A stretch of DNA of 64,000 bases from Runella sp. CRIBMP (GTDB lineage: Bacteria; Bacteroidota; Bacteroidia; Cytophagales; Spirosomataceae): assembly GCF_009905605.1 (NCBI RefSeq), contig NZ_JAAAKZ010000003.1, positions 310,001-374,000 on the forward strand, in the 5' to 3' direction. This document shows positions 1 to 7,045 of this stretch, piece by piece. Numbering within the stretch: the stretch's first letter is position 1; the number at the start of each line of letters is the position of its first letter. The position numbers and the translations under genes were made by a program. The notes beneath the pieces were generated by a model. It was not told the origin of the DNA. It saw nothing but the letters and a program-made list of their open reading frames with translations, and made no database searches.

Positions 1-1523
1 GCATTACGGCTGGGGTACGTTATGGGGTTCGAAACATGGTGAACCAACAAGATTTGGTAACAAGACTATTTACCAATGGGGTGGCGGGGTTGGCCTCAAG
101 CCGCAATGTAGATGCTAAAAACCTGTCAGGAACGATTGATATCAACGTGGATTACCTCCATACTTACAAAAAACCTCAGCAAGAATGGAGCATTTCGACG
201 CTCTACAGCCGCAATGGCTTGACCAATGATTTTGACGCCAATTTATTGAATAGCGAAGGCAGTTTGACAAGCCGGCAACGGAACCTTAACGCTAACGTAA
301 ATCAGGAATTTACGTTGCAAACGGATTATCAAACACCGATAAAGAAAAACCAGTTGCTGGAGTTTGGCGCGAAAGGGATTTTTCGGGAAGTGACCAGCGA
401 TTACCGCTATTTATTGGCGGGCCCAACGGGTGAATTTACCAAAGAAATCAATCAACCCTCTGGCGAGCTGATTTATCACCAAAACATAGCGGCGGGCTAC
501 ACATCTTACACCTACACCACTAAAAAACGCTACACCTTCAAAGGAGGATTGCGCTACGAGCACACATTTATCGACGCCAGCACCCGCGAAGGTGGTCCTA
601 TCGGAATCGGTGATTATGGCGTCTTGGTGCCGAGCGTCAATGCTTCTAAAACCATTAAAGGTACGACCTTAAAATTGGGCTACAACCGACGGATTCAGCG
701 CCCGGGATTGCAGCAGTTGAACCCTAACTTCAACGCCGCCAACCCCCAAAATATCACGATTGGTAACCCAAGTTTGCGGCCTGAATTGACCAATAATTTT
801 GAATTAGGATTGAGCAAAACCATCAAAAAAGTATTTGTAAATGCTACCTTTTTCGGGCGCGTGACCAATAACGCCATTTCGCAGGTACGACGCCCTTCCG
901 ATACCCTTGCAGGTGCGATTGTGACTACGTTTGAAAACATTGGCCGTCAACACGCTTACGGGACCAACATTTTTGCCAACATTGCCGTTACCTCCAAAAT
1001 CAATGTGGGCATTTTCTCCAATGTATTCTACACTACCCTGAGCGGACAAGCAATGGGAGAAAACGGGGTCTCGCAAAATCTAACCAACGATGGTTTTAAC
1101 GTAAGTGGTGGGATGTTTTCGCAGGCGCAATTTAAGAATGGTTGGGGGGCACAGGCATTTGGGTTTTTGCAAGGTTCGCAGGTGCAGTTGCAAGGAATGC
1201 AGGGAGGATTCGGTTTTTATACCGTAGGAATCAAGAAAGAGTTTAAAAACAAAAAAGGTAGCATCGGATTGGCGGGAGAAAACTTCCTGAGCCGTCGTTT
1301 TAACATCCATACCGAGCTCAATTCTGCTCAATTCAATCAGGTAAGTGATGTGTACCTTTACAACCGAGGGGTACGTATGACATTCACCTACAAAATTGGA
1401 AAAATGACCATGGAGGCTCCCAAAAAGAAAGCCCGCTCGGTCAACAATGACGATGTAAAGACGGAAGGAAACGGCCAAGCGGCGCCTGGCTCAGCTCCCG
1501 CAGGCGGTGCCTCAAGACCTTAG
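1..1523 (+). CDS. Outer-membrane beta-barrel protein, 5' truncated
   Basis: The reading frame is open from the first bases of the window (in-frame codons from position 3), so the ATG at 36 is an internal methionine and the gene begins upstream. About 506 residues are visible. Alternating hydrophobic/polar beta-strands separated by polar loops, and the segment with LNPNF followed by GNPSLRPELTNNFELG, are typical of the OMP_b-brl_3 family, the TonB-receptor-like barrels of Bacteroidota. The last strand (VRMTFTYKIGK) is followed by a charged, Gly/Ala/Pro-rich tail of about 45 residues. The plug and carboxypeptidase-like N-terminal domains expected in full-length members would lie outside the window. 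Location: outer membrane. The ligand is unknown. Confidence 0.85.
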   Translation, partial: ITAGVRYGVRNMVNQQDLVTRLFTNGVAGLASSRNVDAKNLSGTIDINVDYLHTYKKPQQEWSISTLYSRNGLTNDFDANLLNSEGSLTSRQRNLNANVNQEFTLQTDYQTPIKKNQLLEFGAKGIFREVTSDYRYLLAGPTGEFTKEINQPSGELIYHQNIAAGYTSYTYTTKKRYTFKGGLRYEHTFIDASTREGGPIGIGDYGVLVPSVNASKTIKGTTLKLGYNRRIQRPGLQQLNPNFNAANPQNITIGNPSLRPELTNNFELGLSKTIKKVFVNATFFGRVTNNAISQVRRPSDTLAGAIVTTFENIGRQHAYGTNIFANIAVTSKINVGIFSNVFYTTLSGQAMGENGVSQNLTNDGFNVSGGMFSQAQFKNGWGAQAFGFLQGSQVQLQGMQGGFGFYTVGIKKEFKNKKGSIGLAGENFLSRRFNIHTELNSAQFNQVSDVYLYNRGVRMTFTYKIGKMTMEAPKKKARSVNNDDVKTEGNGQAAPGSAPAGGASRP

Positions 1524-1580
1524 TGGAGTATCTTTAACCTATTCATAATTAACGCATTATAACTTAAAAATCCTGACAAA

Positions 1581-2294
1581 ATGAAAACTAACAAACTCTT
1601 GGTTGCGACCTTGGCCGCCTTCGTTTCAATCAGTTCGTACGCCCAAACGGTGGATGAAATCGTGGATAAACATATTGCAGCAATGGGCGGCGCAGATAAA
1701 TTAAAAGGGGTAAGTACAATAGTGATTGAGCGCACACTCGCGGTTCAAAACATGGAAATCCCTAACAAAACGACGGTGGTGGTTGGCAAGGCCTTACGTA
1801 CAGAATCGTCGGTAATGGGTAATTCTATGGTGCAGGTGGTAGAGGGTGCTACGGGTTGGATGATACGCCCAGCCATGATGGGTGGAACGGGCGACCCAGA
1901 AGACATGCCTGCTGAAATGGTGAAGCAGCAAGCGGGCCAATTAGACCCATTTGGCGAGTTGTATAATTACAAAGAAAAAGGCAACAAAGTAGAGCTGGTA
2001 GGCAAAGAAAAAGTAGAAAAAGACGATGCTTATCACCTCAAAGTTACGACGAAAGACGGTCAGGTGATGGAGCAATACATTGATGCTAACACCTTTATGT
2101 TGACTAAGCTGAAAACAACGATAAATGGTCAAGATGGCGAAATTATGTTTTCAGATTATAAAGAGGTAGAAGGCATCAAGATGGCCAATACCATGGATAT
2201 GACCAGTCAGATGGGTGCTTTGACTTTTATCACCAACAAAGTGACGGTCAATGCCAAGGTAGACGAAGCTATTTTTAAGAAGCCAACGAAGTAA
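1581..2294 (+). CDS. Secreted LolA-like (outer membrane lipoprotein-sorting-like) protein
   Basis: 237 residues with a clear signal peptide (about residues 1-21, ending SSYAQ). The mature part begins TVDEIVDKHIAAMGGADKLKGV, which resembles Bacteroidota proteins annotated as outer-membrane lipoprotein-sorting proteins. These have a half-barrel LolA/LppX-like fold that cradles lipid or a lipoprotein acyl chain. The repeated beta-strands with hydrophobic faces (for example EQYIDANTFMLTKLKTTING) fit that fold. It lies 57 bp after the barrel gene on the same strand and may be cotranscribed with it. A periplasmic carrier role is family-based inference; no catalytic residues are evident. Confidence 0.7.
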   Translation: MKTNKLLVATLAAFVSISSYAQTVDEIVDKHIAAMGGADKLKGVSTIVIERTLAVQNMEIPNKTTVVVGKALRTESSVMGNSMVQVVEGATGWMIRPAMMGGTGDPEDMPAEMVKQQAGQLDPFGELYNYKEKGNKVELVGKEKVEKDDAYHLKVTTKDGQVMEQYIDANTFMLTKLKTTINGQDGEIMFSDYKEVEGIKMANTMDMTSQMGALTFITNKVTVNAKVDEAIFKKPTK

Positions 2295-2310
2295 GAAGTG
2301 AAGTGTTGAA

Positions 2311-2342
2311 CACAAAGCCGCTCCGAAAGGGGCGGCTTTGTG
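2311..2342 (+). terminator. Hairpin terminator between convergent genes
   Basis: Perfect 11-bp stem CACAAAGCCGC / GCGGCTTTGTG with a 10-nt loop, between the stop of the LolA-like gene and the convergent small periplasmic gene. No long U-tract follows on either strand, so efficiency is uncertain. Confidence 0.6.
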
Positions 2343-2391
2343 CATTTAGGGGTTATTCAACAGGTTATTTTCATGGCTTACTCTCTTATGA

Positions 2392-2778
2392 CTAACCTCT
2401 GCGATAGGGGCGGTCAAATTTTTGATTGTGCTGGTGGGCCGCTAAACGTTGACGCTGTACGGGTGTCAAAACGGACCAAATTTCGCGTTGTTTTTCATTT
2501 TCCAAACGCTGAATATCTCGGCCACTGAGGCGTCTTCCTCTCAGGATGCGGTCATAATGGTTCTCAATTCTTTTTAACTCATTCTCCTGCTTGCGCGTCA
2601 GTTTGACGATGTTATCCAATCGGTTGATTTTTAGTTCTTGGTAGGCATTGTCAATCCGAGGATTGTTGAATTGGGGTGCGTGATTAGGACGTTGGCTTGG
2701 ATATTGGCCGCGTTGGGCATTGACAGTTGCGATGCTCAAAAGAGCCAAAGCGGCGATGGCTAAGATGGTCTTTTTCAT
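2392..2778 (-). CDS. Small periplasmic protein with LTxxQ motifs (Spy/CpxP-like)
   Basis: 128 residues. Signal peptide at about 1-21 (hydrophobic core, then VNAQ). The mature protein is Arg/Gln-rich and mostly helical, with two LTxxQ motifs: LTRKQ at 60-64 and LTPVQ at 104-108. These are the hallmark of the Spy/CpxP periplasmic chaperone and stress-sensor family, and the length fits. Two-motif spacing and high charge suggest a small helical dimer in the periplasm. It stands alone, convergent with the LolA-like gene. The assignment is motif-based; many Bacteroidota proteins of this sort are annotated only as hypothetical. Confidence 0.65.
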   Translation of the reverse strand: MKKTILAIAALALLSIATVNAQRGQYPSQRPNHAPQFNNPRIDNAYQELKINRLDNIVKLTRKQENELKRIENHYDRILRGRRLSGRDIQRLENEKQREIWSVLTPVQRQRLAAHQHNQKFDRPYRRG

Positions 2779-3050
2779 GGTTGCTGTTATTTTAATTGCT
2801 TGTTTTTTGTTGGTTTACGAAGGTTAGAACGAAATGGAAACCCAACGTTTAACGCACTTTTAGTCTAATCTACCAATTAATTGCTCTAGTAGATGGGCTC
2901 AAAAAACACACCGATGAATGGAAATATATTTTTTCTTCAGCCCCAATACTGTATCGCCATTTTGGGGAGAAGAGGCTTTAATGATTCCTTGTTTGATTAG
3001 CAAATTAGCCTCAGAAAACTCATTCCTAACTGGGTCGTACCATTGACTGA

Positions 3051-4202
3051 CTATTTCCAAAAAGTTGGTTTTTTGTTTGTTCCCCCCAGTTCTCGGCAAT
3101 CACTACAGGCCGCACTGCCAGTGGTATACCAAAGTTCTTGAGAACCAGGGACGGGGAATTCTACCAATATCAGATGAGACAACATCTCAAACATCCTTAC
3201 AGCCTCAGATGCGGGCAACGTATCAAGGGGCTCGCAGGATTTGTCCAAAAAAGTAAGTCCGCCCAGATTTTCTGTAATAAACAGCCGCTTTTCTTCTAAT
3301 GAGGAGGCACTAAAAAAACCAAAAACAATTTCATTAGGATCATTGACACAAGAAATATTGCCCGTTACCTGCGATGGCTGAGAATCAAACAGCCCACCCG
3401 TCACTTCGTTGGTTCGAGATAGCGCGTTCCAGTACTCAAATTCCTGCTGCGAAATTCCATACTGTCTTACCAGAATACTGTATTTAATCCGCAACTTGTC
3501 GCCGAGGACAGGGACAAACGTAATCGGCATATCTCGAATAACATCCTCACTGAGTTTAATGGAAGAGGCAACCGTAATCAGCGATGATTTACGATTATCC
3601 CAACACCTATTAACATCTTCTGTTCGCCCCTTAATTTGTTTGCCGATAACTTCATAGCCTGTATACAGCGGCATTTGATACTCCCAAGTTTCTTCAAAAT
3701 TCCACCGGTAGAAGCGCGTCTTATTTAATGGGTCGTGCGTATTAACATTAATTTGTACGCCTGTATTTTCTGGACTTACCTGGTAAGTGACACTATCAAT
3801 GGGAGGAGTTTGCATGGCTGGCACATACTGAGAGATGTATTCTTTGCCATTTTTTGTGCGGATATGAAGTCGGAATTCTTCGTTAGTTACATAAGCAATG
3901 GCCCCCAATGTATAAGTTCCGGGTTGCACTTCTACAAATCTAAAATTGCTGCCTTTGTCACCTTCTACAATGACCGTGGCCTCGCGCTCCACCTTGGGTG
4001 GCTCCTTCTCATTTATATTTTGGGTATGGCTCAGCTTGATTTCGCTATTAGCCAAAGGACCGACATTCAACGAGCCATCCACTACCAGAAAGTTGCCTGC
4101 ATGAGTGATTTCTGGAGGCATATAGGGTTGAACACAACTATACAGTAAATACAGCGCCAACGAGAGAATGGATAGATAAAGTAGCTTAAACTGATTTTTC
4201 AT
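3051..4202 (-). CDS. DUF4249 family lipoprotein
   Basis: 383 residues. The N-terminus is a lipoprotein signal: hydrophobic stretch, then LLYSC with the lipidation cysteine near residue 23. The C-terminus CSDCRELGGTNKKPTFW matches the usual end of DUF4249 proteins (two cysteines, G-G, then a terminal FW), and the early FLVVDGSLNVGP segment is also typical. Members are outer-membrane lipoproteins of unknown function, usually encoded beside a TonB-dependent receptor; no such partner lies next to this gene. Expected length is about 350-400 residues, so it appears intact. Function is not known. Confidence 0.8.
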   Translation of the reverse strand: MKNQFKLLYLSILSLALYLLYSCVQPYMPPEITHAGNFLVVDGSLNVGPLANSEIKLSHTQNINEKEPPKVEREATVIVEGDKGSNFRFVEVQPGTYTLGAIAYVTNEEFRLHIRTKNGKEYISQYVPAMQTPPIDSVTYQVSPENTGVQINVNTHDPLNKTRFYRWNFEETWEYQMPLYTGYEVIGKQIKGRTEDVNRCWDNRKSSLITVASSIKLSEDVIRDMPITFVPVLGDKLRIKYSILVRQYGISQQEFEYWNALSRTNEVTGGLFDSQPSQVTGNISCVNDPNEIVFGFFSASSLEEKRLFITENLGGLTFLDKSCEPLDTLPASEAVRMFEMLSHLILVEFPVPGSQELWYTTGSAACSDCRELGGTNKKPTFWK

Positions 4203-4552
4203 GACTTAGTGGGACTTATTCTATAAAGTTCTGTCTCTCATTAGAATACCTACAACAAATACCTATTTTTTTGGGCTTCATTGGGCTGCTTCAAGCGCTG
4301 CATATCATTTGTTGATTATTAATGGGAGTCGTTTTATGTCCCTATTAGGTCGCTTTAATGACAACTTTTTCCGTTCTATTTCATTCACTATTGGCCACGC
4401 TTAACCCAAGGTCCATCTTTGCACCCATACTTCATGGTACAGTAGTCAAGTATGCCATTGAAAGTTTTTATTATAAACAGTCCTTAACGGTGTATTCCTG
4501 TATAAGATGCATCAATGATAAATTTCAAATAAACAATAAATCTATTACAGCT
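4203..4552. other. Intergenic region between the DUF4249 gene and the cupin gene
   Basis: About 350 bp of AT-rich sequence. The only feature I can support is the Bacteroidota-type promoter at 4391-4421. The rest shows no convincing gene or RNA structure. A reading frame does run through from 4358, but see the cupin entry. Confidence 0.5.
4391..4421 (+). promoter_or_regulatory. Bacteroidota-type promoter for the cupin gene
   Basis: TTGG at 4391-4394, then 19 bp, then CATCTTTG at 4414-4421, one mismatch from the Bacteroidota -7 element TAnnTTTG. The spacing matches the primary sigma factor of this phylum. Transcription would begin near 4427, downstream of the ATG at 4358, which supports translation from 4553. 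Confidence 0.5.
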
Positions 4553-5110
4553 ATGAACTATTTATTGCCACATACCATCGATAATCTCCTTGGTGAAAAG
4601 TTGATTTTCAGGCGTTTATTGCACGAACCAGACGGGGATGTTTTGGTCGCCGAGAATTTTGTGCAGCCTGGCAGCGGCCCACCCATGCATACACATTGGC
4701 TACAAGATGAAGGTTTTACAGTCTTGAAAGGGCGAATTGGGTATCAGGTGGCTGGACAGCCGGAGCAATACGCAAATGCGGGAGAGTCGATTGTGTTCAA
4801 ACGAGGTACCCCGCACCGTTTTTGGAACGCTGGCCCTGATGTGTTGCACTGTGAAGGGTGGTTGAAGCCTGCCAACACCAGTATTTTTTTTCTGAGTAGC
4901 ATTTTTGCTGCTCAGAAAAAATCAGGCAAAGCCCAACCTGAAGTTTTTGATGCGGCTTATCTCATCATCCGTTATGCCAGCGAATATGAGATGAACGAAA
5001 TGCCCGTTTTTGTCAGGAAAGTTATTCTGCCCGTCGTGTATCGAATCGGTAAACTACTTAATAAATACGAGCATTTTAAAGATGCCCCCGAACCAATAAA
5101 ACACCTCTAA
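4553..5110 (+). CDS. Cupin domain protein
   Basis: 185 residues from ATG 4553. The cupin core is clear: motif 1 PPMHTHWLQDEGFTVLKGR (residues about 40-58; metal ligands would be the two His and the Glu) and motif 2 around KRGTPHRFWNAG (His ligand). It is therefore a small beta-barrel protein, probably metal-binding, of unknown substrate. The C-terminal third, about 70 residues, is helical and lies outside the cupin barrel. The frame is open back to 4358, but the extra 65 residues look non-coding in composition and a promoter lies inside them, so the downstream start is preferred. Confidence 0.75.
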   Translation: MNYLLPHTIDNLLGEKLIFRRLLHEPDGDVLVAENFVQPGSGPPMHTHWLQDEGFTVLKGRIGYQVAGQPEQYANAGESIVFKRGTPHRFWNAGPDVLHCEGWLKPANTSIFFLSSIFAAQKKSGKAQPEVFDAAYLIIRYASEYEMNEMPVFVRKVILPVVYRIGKLLNKYEHFKDAPEPIKHL

Positions 5111-5166
5111 AACACCCCCACAACTTGCTCAATACTAAAATCTATTAAGGGGTATGGCATAGAAAA

Positions 5167-6216
5167 TCACACCAGTGGTAGCGTTACGCGAAATTCGCGC
5201 CCGTCATCCTCAATGATGGGCGCGGGTTGTCCTAGCATTCGATACTTGGTTAATATATTACTCAAGCCCACGCCGTTGCTCAACACCCGAGTAGATTTAC
5301 GTTGTATGTTATTGCTGACCACAAGCCAATTTGATTCGTCAAGATACAAATTGATGTTTAGTGGCTGTTCGGGCAATATGATGTTGTGCTTAACGGCGTT
5401 CTCAATCAATAGTTGCAGCGTTAAGGGGGGAAGTTGCCGTTCCTCACCGTTGGGCAAAACATTTGCGCTTAATATAAGTGAATCTCCATGGCGAGTTTTG
5501 AGTAAGTGGTAGTAGGAGTTAAGAAAGTCTAGTTCTGCCGACAGTGGCACCAATGTTGCGTCGTTGCAGCGGAGTAGATATCGATATACCGAACTCAGCT
5601 CCTCACTAAAGGTTTCGGCTTTCTGCGGGTCTTCGCCGATTAGGGCGGTTAACGAATTAAGGCTATTGAACAAAAAGTGTGGATTGACTTGCTGGCGTAG
5701 CGCATCTAACTCGGTTTGCATCTTTGCCTTCTTGAGGGCTTCGGCATCCGTCAGGGCTAATCGGTACAATTTCAGATAGTAAATGACCTCATAGACGCCC
5801 CCCACAATGAAAGCAAACGAAATGGCCATCGCAATATGGGTCAGATACACGCGGGGAGTTGGATCAGCAATTAGACCCGTAGGGTCAATCTGGCTGAGCC
5901 CCCAAGTTTCGAGGGGCTGTATCAAGGAGGTTAATACCGCGTAACCGATAAACGTAAGTAGAACGCGTCGACCAGTATTATCAATTTGGAAATACTTGGC
6001 CCGTGCCTGAAATACCCACCAGCGTAGCAATTCCCAACTTAGGCCTGTTGTTATCAATCCCCAACCAAAGGTCAGCCACACCAATGACCACTCAAAACCA
6101 TATTCTCGTATGTAAAAGAATACAAATGGCAAAACTGACACGGGAACTCCGATGAGTCGAAACCATTTGTCGTTGGGTTTAGCACGTTGAGAATCGTCGG
6201 TAATTATTGTTTGCAC
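5167..6216 (-). CDS. LytS-family sensor histidine kinase (His_kinase/HATPase)
   Basis: 349 residues. The N-terminal half holds about four membrane helices (near 20-36, 43-62, 85-105 and 122-150). It is followed by the LytS-type dimerisation/phosphoacceptor motif NPHFLFNSLNSLTALI, with phosphoacceptor His near residue 180, then the ATP-binding N-box LQLLIENAVKHN (about 267-278) and G-box GVGLSNI. Such kinases normally phosphorylate a LytTR response regulator encoded next to them. The neighbours here are a cupin and a methyltransferase, so the kinase is an orphan in this window. Location: inner membrane. The signal is unknown. Confidence 0.9.
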   Translation of the reverse strand: MQTIITDDSQRAKPNDKWFRLIGVPVSVLPFVFFYIREYGFEWSLVWLTFGWGLITTGLSWELLRWWVFQARAKYFQIDNTGRRVLLTFIGYAVLTSLIQPLETWGLSQIDPTGLIADPTPRVYLTHIAMAISFAFIVGGVYEVIYYLKLYRLALTDAEALKKAKMQTELDALRQQVNPHFLFNSLNSLTALIGEDPQKAETFSEELSSVYRYLLRCNDATLVPLSAELDFLNSYYHLLKTRHGDSLILSANVLPNGEERQLPPLTLQLLIENAVKHNIILPEQPLNINLYLDESNWLVVSNNIQRKSTRVLSNGVGLSNILTKYRMLGQPAPIIEDDGREFRVTLPLV

Positions 6217-6335
6217 ACCGAATCAAAATAGAGAATGTTATGGTAAAAATACAAATTTTGGCATGATTGGCAAAGCGCTAATGACCTAAAAAAACACGAA
6301 ATTATAAAGGGGGGTGAGCCATTAGACAATTTTTG

Positions 6336-6962
6336 TTAAATATACGCCATCTTTTGTGCGAAAAAGAATGTGTGTCCGCTGGTTCCTTCGGGCACAAAGC
6401 AATGTTCAACAATCTTAAATCCACTTTCAATAAACCATGATTGATACGTGGCCGCATCCGCTTGGCTCCAGTACATAAGCGTACCAGATTCAATCCAGTT
6501 TGCTTCTGTACCTGTCCACTCATCAGCCCCCACCACACAGAGAAAATAGCCGTTGGGCTTAAGCCATTGATAGACAGCGTTTATTAGTGTAGGTTGCTCG
6601 GCCAGAGGAACATGAATAAGCGAATACAGTGCAATAATCCCATCAAACGAAGAGGCGGGAAAGTTTAGGATAGACATATCGACGACCTCAAAGTGAGCAT
6701 TAGGAACGTTGTTGCGGGCCAGTTCGATTTGTACAGGAGAAATGTCTATTCCTAAGTACTTGAAACCTGGGCTTAGAAAACGGGCCGTTGGAATCCCATC
6801 GGCACAGCCCAGCTCAAGGAGGTTGGCATTGGATGGCAAAAGTTGAGCTAATTTTGTTAGCCAATCAAGATACCGTTCTGGGTTTGTATTTTCATAGTGT
6901 TCGCGGTAGCGACTGCCTAGGCGGTCATAGCCTTGTTGTACAATGTGTTTAGGGTCTTTCAT
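6336..6962 (-). CDS. Class I SAM-dependent methyltransferase
   Basis: 208 residues. Motif I of Rossmann methyltransferases is clear (LLELGCADG, about 48-56). The acidic motif II residue lies in YLGIDIS, motif post-II is FEVVDMSILNFP, and motif IV is FDGIIALYSLIHVP. This is the Methyltransf_11/25 type of small-molecule methyltransferase. It starts MKDPKHIVQQGYDRLG, a common opening for this group. The substrate cannot be told. It is preceded by 83 bp to the permease gene upstream and probably has its own promoter. Confidence 0.85.
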   Translation of the reverse strand: MKDPKHIVQQGYDRLGSRYREHYENTNPERYLDWLTKLAQLLPSNANLLELGCADGIPTARFLSPGFKYLGIDISPVQIELARNNVPNAHFEVVDMSILNFPASSFDGIIALYSLIHVPLAEQPTLINAVYQWLKPNGYFLCVVGADEWTGTEANWIESGTLMYWSQADAATYQSWFIESGFKIVEHCFVPEGTSGHTFFFAQKMAYI

Positions 6963-7045
6963 GATGTGAAATTCCTTATACCAATTTTATCGGCAAGCTT
7001 CACTTTTTCTATTTTCTCTGGGCTCCGTTTTTCTTTTTTTAAACT

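Noticed and set aside
2899-3099. A 66-residue frame on the minus strand overlapping the end of the DUF4249 gene
   Set aside because: No recognisable family, no leader, and it overlaps the well-defined DUF4249 C-terminus in another frame. Probably chance; there is also no other gene in 2779-3050.
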